Made by a program: the position numbers and the translations under genes. Source: an uncultured Bacilli bacterium (GTDB taxonomy: Bacteria > Bacillota_I > Bacilli_A > RF39 > UBA660). From it: 13,575 nucleotides of DNA. Each line of letters starts with the position of its first letter. Within the stretch, counting starts at the first letter, position 1. A model generated the notes under the pieces. That model was given only the letters and a program-made list of their open reading frames with translations. It did no database searches and was not told the DNA's origin. Positions 6,957 to 13,498 of this stretch are shown here, piece by piece. The stretch spans positions 1-13,575 of the forward strand of contig CALVRF010000031.1 in NCBI GenBank assembly GCA_944358495.1. The letters are read 5' to 3'.

Positions 6957-8700
6957 TATTAAAGAAGATGAAAAATTAAGTATTTTAAATCATAGCTGCG
7001 CCCATTTACTCGCACATGCTGTAAAACATTTATATCCAAATGCCAAATTTTGGGTTGGTCCAGTTATTGAAGAAGGCTTTTATTACGATATTGACTTAGA
7101 TGATAAAGTAATAAGTGAAGAAGATTTAGAAAAAATTTCTAAAGAAATGAAAAAAATTGCTAAAAGTGATAAATTAATTAAAAGAATAGAACTATCTAAA
7201 AAAGAAGCTTTAGATTTGTTTAAAGATGACCCATATAAAATTGATCTTATCAATAATTTAGATGAAAACGAGACCATAACCGCTTATAAACAAGATGACT
7301 TTGTTGATTTGTGTAGAGGCCCTCATGTTACTAGTACTAAATTACTTAAAAACTTTAAATTGTTAAAAGTTAGTGGAGCTTATTATAAAGGTGATTCTAA
7401 TAATAAAGTGCTTCAAAGAATTTATGGTGTTTGTTTCGAAACTAAAGAAGATTTAGAAAATCATTTAAAATTATTAGAAGAAGCTAAAAATCGCGATCAT
7501 CGTAAGTTAGGCAAAGAATTAGATCTTTTTATGTCACATGAATTAGTAGGCTCTGGTTTACCATTGTGGTTACCTAATGGTGCTACTGTCAGAACTGAAC
7601 TAGAAAATTATATTAGAAATAAAGAAGAAAAACAAGGTTATGAACATGTATATACACCAAGTTTAGGTAGTGTAAAACTATATAAAACTAGTGGCCATTG
7701 GGACCATTATAAAGAAGACATGTTCCCAGTTATGAAGATGGATAATGAAGAATTAGTGTTAAGGCCAATGAATTGCCCGCATCATATGTTAATTTATAAA
7801 AATCAGCTACACTCTTATCGTGACTTACCAATTAGAATAGGTGAGTTAGCTCCTGATTTTCGTTATGAAGCAAGTGGAGCGGTTTGCGGGCTAGAAAGAG
7901 TTAGACAAATGTGCCAAAATGATGCTCATTTATTTGTTAGACCCGACCAAATAAAAGAAGAAGTCGCTAGTGTCGTCAATTTGATTTTAGATGTTTATAA
8001 GGATTTTAATATTACCAATTATGCGTTTAGATTATCTTTAAGAGATAAAGACGATAAAGAAAAATACTTTGATGATGACGAAATGTGGGATAAAGCTGAA
8101 AGTGAACTGCGTAAGGTTTTAACTGAACTTAATTTAGATTTTTATGAAGCAAAAGGCGAAGCGGCATTTTATGGCCCTAAATTAGATGTTCAAATAAAAT
8201 CAGCTATTGGTCATGACGTAACTTTATCAACATGTCAGCTTGACTTCTTACTTCCAGAGCGTTTTGATTTAACTTATGTAGATGAACATGGTGACAAAGT
8301 AAGACCAGTTGTTATTCATAGAGCTATTTTAGGAACGTTTGACCGTTTTATGGCTTTCTTAATTGAAGAAACTAAAGGCGCCTTCCCATTATGGCTCGCC
8401 CCAATCCAAATCAACATTATTCCAGTTAATAATGAATATCATTTAGATTATGCTAAAGAGATATATGAATTATTAAAAGAAAGTGACATCCGCGTAAAAT
8501 TAGACGACCGAGATGAAAAATTAGGTTATCGTATGCGTGAAAGTGTAACTAAAAAAATTCCTTATACACTAATATTAGGTGACAAAGAAAAAGAAAAGCA
8601 AAAAATAAGTTATCGTAAATATGGCACAAAAGAAACTGTAACCGTTTCTAAGGAAGAATTTGTTGCCTTGTTAAGAAAGCAAATAGCAGAAAAATGTTAG
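6949..8700 (+). CDS. thrS: Threonyl-tRNA synthetase lacking the N-terminal TGS domain
   Basis: Class II aminoacyl-tRNA synthetase that joins threonine to tRNA-Thr. The 583-aa protein starts almost directly in the editing domain, with HSCAH (H15, H19) and CRGPH (C122, H126), the residues that clear mischarged Ser-tRNA. The catalytic core follows: MNCPHH (C276), FRYEASGAVCGLERVRQM as motif 2, NDAHLF (H327) and VIHRAILGTFDRF (H457) as motif 3. C276, H327 and H457 match the zinc ligands known in Escherichia coli ThrRS. The HGTP anticodon-binding domain runs from about 484 to 580. Residue offsets of about 58 to E. coli ThrRS show that the roughly 60-aa TGS domain is missing. The ATG at 6949 has AAAGGA upstream. 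An in-frame ATG at 6889 adds only 20 residues, cannot encode a TGS domain, and lies deep in the previous gene. It overlaps both neighbours and is controlled by the T-box. Confidence 0.96.
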   Translation: MINIKEDEKLSILNHSCAHLLAHAVKHLYPNAKFWVGPVIEEGFYYDIDLDDKVISEEDLEKISKEMKKIAKSDKLIKRIELSKKEALDLFKDDPYKIDLINNLDENETITAYKQDDFVDLCRGPHVTSTKLLKNFKLLKVSGAYYKGDSNNKVLQRIYGVCFETKEDLENHLKLLEEAKNRDHRKLGKELDLFMSHELVGSGLPLWLPNGATVRTELENYIRNKEEKQGYEHVYTPSLGSVKLYKTSGHWDHYKEDMFPVMKMDNEELVLRPMNCPHHMLIYKNQLHSYRDLPIRIGELAPDFRYEASGAVCGLERVRQMCQNDAHLFVRPDQIKEEVASVVNLILDVYKDFNITNYAFRLSLRDKDDKEKYFDDDEMWDKAESELRKVLTELNLDFYEAKGEAAFYGPKLDVQIKSAIGHDVTLSTCQLDFLLPERFDLTYVDEHGDKVRPVVIHRAILGTFDRFMAFLIEETKGAFPLWLAPIQINIIPVNNEYHLDYAKEIYELLKESDIRVKLDDRDEKLGYRMRESVTKKIPYTLILGDKEKEKQKISYRKYGTKETVTVSKEEFVALLRKQIAEKC

Positions 8701-9509
8701 GCGCTATTATTGGTGATTTAGCGGGGTCCATCTATGAATATGACGAATGTTTTAATAAGTCATCATTAAAGCAAAGACTATCTCGTTTAACAAACCCTAA
8801 TTTAATCGAAAAAGATAGCTTTTATAGTGATGATACTATTTTAACAATAGCTATTTTAGATTCTATTATAAGCCATATCCCTTATGAAACAAAGTTAAGG
8901 GAATATGGCTTAACTTATTATAAACAAAAGCCCAAAACTAATGCTCATCATTTTAAATATATGTTTTCCCCGGGCTTTATTAAATGGTGTAAACAAGAGA
9001 AAAAGGGCAATAGTAAAGGTAATGGAGCCCTAATGCGTATTTCACCCGTTGCCTATCTATACAATGATTTAAAAACCATATTAAATGAAACAAGAAAAGC
9101 CACAATTCCCTCACATAATGATGAACAAGTAATCCATGCTGCACAAAAAATCAGTACAGTAATTTATTTAGCAAGATGTGATATTCCTAAACTACAAATA
9201 CGAAAAAGGGTATATCCTAATAGTGACTTATCTTTAACTTATTTGCAAGAACACAATACTTTTGATAGTACATATCAAATATTAGAGGCTTGCCTATGCG
9301 TTTTATTTAACAGCAGTAACTTTGAAGATGCTATCAGAAAAGCCATTTCAATTGGCGGCGATACCGATACCATTGCTTGTATTGTTGGAAGTATGGCTGA
9401 GGCAATATATGGAATTGATAAAAGTTTAAAAGATGAGGCTTTAGATAAACTGCCTCAAAACTTTCAAAACATTTTACAAAGTGGGTATCAAAAAGTAAAA
9501 AAAATATAA
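8694..9509 (+). CDS. ADP-ribosylglycohydrolase family protein (DraG/ARH type)
   Basis: Encodes a 271-aa member of the DraG/ARH family, Mg-dependent enzymes that remove ADP-ribose from proteins or related substrates. It begins LGAIIGDLAGSIYE, the family's usual start. The metal-binding motifs are present: SDDT (45-48) and GGDTDT (221-226), with GNGALMR (109-115) and SHND (140-143) between them. The length is close to a complete single-domain member, so it is probably active. There is no signal peptide. The ATG overlaps the thrS stop by 7 bases (ATGTTAG), so it is translationally coupled to thrS and falls under the threonine T-box. The substrate cannot be told from sequence: options are ADP-ribosylated protein, ADP-ribosylated nucleic acid or free ADP-ribose derivatives. 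No cognate ADP-ribosyltransferase is seen in the window. Confidence 0.9.
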   Translation: MLGAIIGDLAGSIYEYDECFNKSSLKQRLSRLTNPNLIEKDSFYSDDTILTIAILDSIISHIPYETKLREYGLTYYKQKPKTNAHHFKYMFSPGFIKWCKQEKKGNSKGNGALMRISPVAYLYNDLKTILNETRKATIPSHNDEQVIHAAQKISTVIYLARCDIPKLQIRKRVYPNSDLSLTYLQEHNTFDSTYQILEACLCVLFNSSNFEDAIRKAISIGGDTDTIACIVGSMAEAIYGIDKSLKDEALDKLPQNFQNILQSGYQKVKKI

Positions 9510-9550
9510 TTACCAAAATTACCATTTGCCTTTTATTTTTACCATTTTTC

Positions 9551-9559
9551 TGATATAAT
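9551..9559 (+). promoter_or_regulatory. Extended -10 promoter of lysS
   Basis: TGATATAAT gives a perfect TATAAT (9554-9559) with TG one base upstream. No good -35 occurs at 17 bases, consistent with an extended -10 promoter. It lies 27 bases before the lysS start, leaving no room for a T-box leader. Confidence 0.6.
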
Positions 9560-9586
9560 AATAACGACCTTTAGGAGGGGAGTATT

Positions 9587-11056
9587 ATGCGAGAATTTAC
9601 TGAACAAGAAATAGTAAGAAGAAATAAAGTAGATGAAATCAGTAAAATATGGAATCCATATCCAGAAAAATTTGAAACCAATTACGAACTAAAAGATGCA
9701 AGAAAACTAGAGGATGGGACTAAAGATGTTAAAGTAGCTGGAAGAATAGTTTTCATGCGCAAAATGGGGAAATTATCCTTTTTAACTATTCGTGATATCG
9801 AGGGTCAAATTCAAATATCTATTAAAATTGATTTAGTTGGTGAAGAAAAATATAAACAATTTAAAGACCTTATTGATGTTGGTGATTTTATCGGAGTAAC
9901 TGGGGAAATCTTTACTACTCATACAGGTGAAAAAACCGTCAGAGCCGATGATTTTACTTTCTTAGGTAAGGCCTTAAAACCACTACCAGAAAAGTTCCAT
10001 GGTTTAACTGACATTGAAGAAGTTTATCGGAATAGACCAGTTGATTTAATTATGAATGAAGACTCTAGACAAAGATTTTTACTTCGTTCAAAATTGATTA
10101 GATTAATTAGAAATTATTTAGATAATCATGGTTATATTGAAATTGAAACACCAATTTTAAACAATAAAGCTTCAGGTGCTTTAGCTAAACCCTTTATCAC
10201 CCATCACAATGCTTTAGATATTGATTTATATCTAAGAATTGCCCCAGAAACTTATTTAAAAAGAGCTATCGTCGGTGGCTTTACTAAAGTTTATGAATTC
10301 GCTCGTTGCTTTAGAAACGAAGGAATGGACACCACTCATCTTCAAGATTTTACCATGCTTGAAGGATATGGTGCTTACTTAAATTATAAAGATAATATGG
10401 ACTTTTTAAGAGAAATGCTTCAAAACGTTATTGAAGAATTATTTGGAACTTTAACAGTCACTATTGCCGGAAAAGAAGTTGATTTATCTGGAAAGTGGCC
10501 ATCAGTTTCTTTTAGAGATTTAATTTTAAAATATTGTCCAATCGATATTGATAAATATAATACTAAGAACTTATTATTAAATAAAATAAAAGAAGAAAAA
10601 ATCGACATTGACAGTGAAACTCCACTTGAAAATTTAGGATATGGTAATTTAGTTGACCAATTATATAAAAAGGTCGCTAGACCTCACGTTATTGGCCCAA
10701 TATTCTTAACTGAGCATCCAATTGATTTATCACCATTAGCGAGAGCTAATGACGATGACCCAGATAAAACCGACCGTTTCCAACTTGTTATTAATGGTGC
10801 TGAAATCATCAATGCCTATTCAGAGCTTGTCGACCCAAGAGAACAAGAAAAGCGCTTGCAAGCTCAAGCAGAATTAAAGAATGCTGGTGACGAAGAAGCT
10901 ATGGTTATGGATTATGACTACATTGAAGCTATGGAAGTTGGTATGCCACCAATCAGTGGTTGGGGTATTGGTATTGATCGCCTAGTTCAATTATTAACCA
11001 ACTGTGATAACATTAAAGATGTTGTTATGTTTCCATTAATGAAGCCAAGAGATTAA
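9587..11056 (+). CDS. lysS: Lysyl-tRNA synthetase, class II
   Basis: Cytoplasmic class II synthetase that charges tRNA-Lys; 489 aa, the usual bacterial length. An N-terminal OB-fold anticodon-binding domain (about 48-128, from VKVAGRIVFMRKMGKLSF) is followed by the catalytic core. Motif 1 includes YIEIETPIL (183-191). Motif 2 is FARCFRNEGMDTTHLQDFTM (238-257). Motif 3 is in GWGIGIDRLVQLL near the C-terminus, which ends VVMFPLMKPRD. The loop after motif 2 reads THLQDFTMLEGYGAY, where the common bacterial form is close to TRHNPEFTMLE. I take this as a lineage variant of the same enzyme. AGGAGGGG lies about 6 bases before the ATG. The gene forms its own transcription unit with its own promoter and terminator. 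Confidence 0.96.
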   Translation: MREFTEQEIVRRNKVDEISKIWNPYPEKFETNYELKDARKLEDGTKDVKVAGRIVFMRKMGKLSFLTIRDIEGQIQISIKIDLVGEEKYKQFKDLIDVGDFIGVTGEIFTTHTGEKTVRADDFTFLGKALKPLPEKFHGLTDIEEVYRNRPVDLIMNEDSRQRFLLRSKLIRLIRNYLDNHGYIEIETPILNNKASGALAKPFITHHNALDIDLYLRIAPETYLKRAIVGGFTKVYEFARCFRNEGMDTTHLQDFTMLEGYGAYLNYKDNMDFLREMLQNVIEELFGTLTVTIAGKEVDLSGKWPSVSFRDLILKYCPIDIDKYNTKNLLLNKIKEEKIDIDSETPLENLGYGNLVDQLYKKVARPHVIGPIFLTEHPIDLSPLARANDDDPDKTDRFQLVINGAEIINAYSELVDPREQEKRLQAQAELKNAGDEEAMVMDYDYIEAMEVGMPPISGWGIGIDRLVQLLTNCDNIKDVVMFPLMKPRD

Positions 11057-11070
11057 TCTTTTGGTTTTTT
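11045..11070 (+). terminator. Intrinsic terminator of lysS
   Basis: CCAAGAGA pairs with TCTTTTGG (11045-11064, one G-T pair, short loop) and is followed by six T. The TAA stop lies in the loop, so the hairpin's 5' arm is coding sequence. Confidence 0.75.
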
Positions 11071-11093
11071 AAATATTATTTTTCTTGAATCAA

Positions 11094-11102
11094 TGGTATA
11101 AT
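11094..11102 (+). promoter_or_regulatory. Extended -10 promoter of the prepilin gene
   Basis: TGGTATAAT holds a perfect TATAAT (11097-11102) with TG one base upstream. No convincing -35 is seen. It lies 23 bases before the ATG at 11126, so the leader is very short. Confidence 0.55.
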
Positions 11103-11125
11103 TGATATAAGGATAGAGGTGGATT

Positions 11126-11512
11126 ATGAAAAATGGATTTACTTTAATTGAATTGTTAGCTATTATCATTGTTATAGCTATTATTGCCTTAATCACCACA
11201 CCAGTTGTTATTCAAATTATCAGCGAGTCTTCTAAAAACACTTTTAAATCAAGTGTCGAAGAATTAATGAATGTTACTCAAAGGGATTATAGTGAATATG
11301 CAAGAAGTGGTTCCGTAACCTATAGTTTAAATAACAATTCTTTAACTTGTCCGGTTTGTGAAAATGAAATAATTTATACTGGTAATATTGAAGAAGGTAG
11401 GGGAACTATTGTTAATAATAATGGTCAAATAACTAGTGTTAATATCACTAATGACCAATATCAAGCTAAATTAGATTCTAAAGGGAAAGTAGTCATAACT
11501 GATAAAAATTAA
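11126..11512 (+). CDS. Type IV prepilin-like protein (ComGC/pseudopilin type)
   Basis: A 128-aa protein with a class III (prepilin) signal. The short basic leader MKNG is followed by FTLIELLAIIIVIAIIALI, with Glu at position +5 after the expected cut between G4 and F5. A prepilin peptidase (ComC/PilD type) would cut and methylate it. The hydrophobic helix holds it in the membrane and drives assembly into a pilus or pseudopilus. The C-terminal part is a small polar beta domain with a CPVC motif (75-78) that could form a disulfide or bind metal. AGAGGTGG lies upstream of the ATG. It has its own promoter and terminator and no pilus ATPase, platform protein or peptidase nearby, so it is an orphan in this window. 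It could be a ComGC-like major pseudopilin or an unrelated surface-filament subunit. Confidence 0.86.
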   Translation: MKNGFTLIELLAIIIVIAIIALITTPVVIQIISESSKNTFKSSVEELMNVTQRDYSEYARSGSVTYSLNNNSLTCPVCENEIIYTGNIEEGRGTIVNNNGQITSVNITNDQYQAKLDSKGKVVITDKN

Positions 11513-11531
11513 AAGGCCAAGTGGTCTTTTT
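11511..11531 (+). terminator. Intrinsic terminator of the prepilin gene
   Basis: AAAAGGCC (11511-11518) pairs with GGTCTTTT (11523-11530, one G-T pair) around a short loop, followed by a further T. The first two A residues are the end of the TAA stop codon. Confidence 0.65.
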
Positions 11532-11576
11532 AAATTTTAAAAACTAAATAACAGTAATAAAAATAAAAAACCATAA

Positions 11577-11582
11577 TATAAT
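11577..11582 (+). promoter_or_regulatory. Possible -10 element of spoIIIAH
   Basis: A perfect TATAAT lies 29 bases before the ATG at 11612, just after the upstream terminator. No recognisable -35 lies at 17 bases, and the region is AT-rich, so this is tentative. Confidence 0.35.
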
Positions 11583-11611
11583 TAATTAGAAATGTACCAG
11601 GAGGGATAACA

Positions 11612-12121
11612 ATGATAAATAAAAGAGGATTGTGGTTTTTAACGTTATTTAGTTTAATTTTAGTACTTAGTGTTTATTACATTACTATGCCAAGTGAACT
11701 TCTAATGACAGCTAATAATAGTGATAGTAGCGAGGAAACCAAAGAAGTATCAACGACAGCTGATGAAGATACTGAAAGTGCGGAATTAGTTGCTTTAAGA
11801 GTAGAAGCTGAAGAACAAATGCTTGATGAAATTACCGAATTAAAAAGTGTCCTAACGAATTCTGAATCAACCACTGAAGAAAAAAATGCTGCCTTTGAGC
11901 AAATGCAACAATTAAACCAAAATCGCGGTGAAGAAGAATCTTTAGAACAAAAAATTAAAAATGAACATAACTTAAAAGCTTTTGTCAAAATTGATGGTAG
12001 TAATGTTTCTGTAGTAATCGATAGTACAAAGCACGATAAAGCTTTAGCCAATAAAATTATGCGAACTGTTCAAGCCGAATTTGACCATCAAGTATCTGTA
12101 TCGGTAAAATTTCAAAAATAA
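11612..12121 (+). CDS. spoIIIAH: SpoIIIAH-like sporulation membrane protein
   Basis: A 169-aa bitopic membrane protein. In Bacillus, SpoIIIAH sits in the mother-cell membrane and binds SpoIIQ from the forespore, forming the SpoIIIA-SpoIIQ channel across the septum. The N-terminus MINKRGLWFLTLFSLILVLS with VYYITMP following is the family's typical membrane segment (about 6-25). A low-complexity acidic Ser/Thr/Glu linker (about 35-57) and a helical region (about 60-120) follow. The C-terminal ring-building-type domain is FVKIDGSNVSVVIDS and onward to the end. AGGAGGG lies upstream of the ATG. It stands alone here, without spoIIIAA-AG, but is followed by gerE and gerM. It could serve a sporulation role or a non-sporulation role in a lineage that lost sporulation. 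Confidence 0.88.
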   Translation: MINKRGLWFLTLFSLILVLSVYYITMPSELLMTANNSDSSEETKEVSTTADEDTESAELVALRVEAEEQMLDEITELKSVLTNSESTTEEKNAAFEQMQQLNQNRGEEESLEQKIKNEHNLKAFVKIDGSNVSVVIDSTKHDKALANKIMRTVQAEFDHQVSVSVKFQK

Positions 12122-12142
12122 CTCTATAATGATAGAGTTTTT
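12120..12142 (+). terminator. Intrinsic terminator of spoIIIAH
   Basis: AACTCTAT (12120-12127) pairs perfectly with ATAGAGTT (12132-12139) around AATG, then T residues. The first two A residues are the last two of the TAA stop codon. Confidence 0.8.
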
Positions 12143-12163
12143 CTTATATCCTAGGCATTTTCT

Positions 12164-12192
12164 TTCACTTGTAACTAAAAGGTGCATAGAAT
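12164..12192 (+). promoter_or_regulatory. Probable promoter of gerE
   Basis: TTCACT (12164-12169), a 17-base spacer and TAGAAT (12187-12192). Transcription would start near 12199, downstream of the ATG at 12196. This favours the ATG at 12238 as the gerE start. The sigma factor cannot be told from these bases. Confidence 0.45.
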
Positions 12193-12237
12193 AATATGAG
12201 TAAATATAAGCCACCCAACGTAGGAAGTGAGGGAAAT

Positions 12238-12444
12238 ATGAAAAAGGGTATATTAACAAAAAGAGAACATGAAGTATTTGAATTATTAATCAAAAATAAA
12301 ACAACCAGTGAAATTGCCGAAGAACTTAAAATAAGCGAAAAAACTGTTCGTAATCACATATCAAATGCCATGCAAAAACTTGGGGTCAAAGGCCGTGCTA
12401 GTGCAGTAGTAGAACTACTAAAACTAGGAGAACTTTCATTATAA
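12238..12444 (+). CDS. gerE: GerE-type LuxR-family DNA-binding regulator
   Basis: A 68-aa single-domain helix-turn-helix protein. From LTKREHEVFELL onward it follows Bacillus GerE closely, with the recognition helix region ISEKTVRNHISNAMQKLGVK and the ending VVELLKLGELSL. In Bacillus GerE acts in the mother cell late in sporulation as activator and repressor of sigma-K genes, including coat genes. It has no receiver domain, so no phosphorelay input is visible. I prefer ATG 12238, which has AGTGAGG 5 bases upstream and lies after the predicted transcription start. The in-frame ATG at 12196 would add 14 residues not typical of GerE. It is flanked by spoIIIAH and gerM, each separated by a terminator. 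The alternative is a GerE-like regulator reused outside sporulation. Confidence 0.9.
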   Translation: MKKGILTKREHEVFELLIKNKTTSEIAEELKISEKTVRNHISNAMQKLGVKGRASAVVELLKLGELSL

Positions 12445-12469
12445 AAGGTTAATAAAAAAACCTTTTTTT
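12443..12469 (+). terminator. Intrinsic terminator of gerE
   Basis: AAAAGGTT (12443-12450) pairs perfectly with AACCTTTT (12459-12466) around an A-rich loop, followed by more T. The two leading A residues end the TAA stop codon. Confidence 0.8.
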
Positions 12470-12493
12470 CATATTATTTAAATAGGTGATTGT

Positions 12494-13462
12494 ATGCTAA
12501 AAAGATTAAGCCTAAGAAAAATAGCTTTAACCTCCGCCGCGTTATTCGCGCTTGCTTTAATTTATTTAATTCCCGGCAATGAGCCTAAATTAGAAGCTAC
12601 TTCCGACTTAGAATATGTTGATAGTTCCGTAACAACTAATCCGATTTTCCTCATGGATAAAAGCAGTTATGTCGCCCTTGCTGATGTGCCAGTATCGGGA
12701 ACTTCAGTTGAAGAAAAAGCTAGAGAGCTTTTAAACGTTTTAACAGTAGGTGGCGCCGATAGTAAAATTCCTACTGGTTTTAGTGCGATTATTCCCCCAG
12801 ATACCACTATCAATAGTTTAACTTACGAAAATGGTCTTATTAAAGTCGACTTTTCTAAAGATTTATTGGATATCGATAAAGACCTCGAAGAAAAACTTAT
12901 TGAATCGATAGTCTTTACTTTAACATCTATCGATGAAGTCACTAAAGTAATTATTTACGTCGATGGCGAAATTTTATCCAAATTACCGCAAACAGGTATT
13001 AACTTGCCAAGTACTTTAGATAGAGGTTTTGGCATCAATAAAGAATATGACTTTACCAGTACCAACAATATTACTGATGTTACAGTTTACTATATTAATA
13101 GGGTAAATGATGAATATTATTATGTTCCTGTTACTAAATATTTAAATGATGACCGCGACAAAATAACCATTATTATTGATGAACTAACGACAAGTTTTAA
13201 TCATAATGAAGATTTAATGAGCTTTTTAAACGCCGAAACACAACTAGTTTCCAGTACTGTTCAAGATAAAACCATGAACTTAGAATTTAATTCTTATATT
13301 TTTGACGATGTCACTACTGAAGAAATTTTAGAAGAAGTAATATATACGATTTGCTTATCAGCTAAAGATAATTATGACATTGACGAAGTAGTTTTTACCG
13401 TTGATAATAAAGAAATTTACAAAACAACTATTAAAAACCTTGAAACTAAAGAAAAATTGTAG
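12494..13462 (+). CDS. gerM: GerM-type protein with two GerMN domains
   Basis: A 322-aa exported or membrane-anchored protein. Residues 1-8 are basic (MLKRLSLRK) and 10-27 form a hydrophobic segment. There is no lipobox cysteine, although Bacillus GerM is a lipoprotein; the only cysteine is in YTICLSA near residue 287. The first GerMN domain spans about 50-158 (core NSLTYENGLIKVDFSKDLL). The linker contains LPSTLDRGFGINKEYD, which resembles the same region of Bacillus GerM. The second GerMN domain spans about 195-312. In Bacillus GerM is needed for spore formation and germination and helps assemble the SpoIIIA-SpoIIQ complex. AGGTGAT lies upstream of ATG 12494. No clear promoter of its own is seen after the gerE terminator, so readthrough or a weak promoter may supply it. 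Its 3' end contains the -35 of the tRNA-Arg promoter. Confidence 0.9.
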   Translation: MLKRLSLRKIALTSAALFALALIYLIPGNEPKLEATSDLEYVDSSVTTNPIFLMDKSSYVALADVPVSGTSVEEKARELLNVLTVGGADSKIPTGFSAIIPPDTTINSLTYENGLIKVDFSKDLLDIDKDLEEKLIESIVFTLTSIDEVTKVIIYVDGEILSKLPQTGINLPSTLDRGFGINKEYDFTSTNNITDVTVYYINRVNDEYYYVPVTKYLNDDRDKITIIIDELTTSFNHNEDLMSFLNAETQLVSSTVQDKTMNLEFNSYIFDDVTTEEILEEVIYTICLSAKDNYDIDEVVFTVDNKEIYKTTIKNLETKEKL

Positions 13463-13468
13463 TATAAT
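13440..13468 (+). promoter_or_regulatory. Promoter of tRNA-Arg
   Basis: TTGAAA (13440-13445), a 17-base spacer and a perfect TATAAT (13463-13468). The -35 lies inside gerM and the -10 begins at the base after the gerM stop. Transcription would start near 13475. Confidence 0.75.
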
Positions 13469-13498
13469 TAACTTGCATTTGAAAAAAGAGTGCAAGCT

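Noticed and set aside
9510..9586. Search for a T-box or other riboswitch before lysS
   Set aside because: Only 77 bases separate the genes, the promoter takes part of them, and no T-box motif is present.
11677..12051. 124-codon open frame on the minus strand across spoIIIAH
   Set aside because: It is the antisense shadow of a well supported gene, serine- and cysteine-rich from reversed codons, with no recognisable domain.
12983..12997. LPQTG sequence inside GerM, resembling a sortase signal
   Set aside because: It lies mid-protein at residues 164-168, between the two GerMN domains, with no following hydrophobic segment or basic tail, so it is a chance match.
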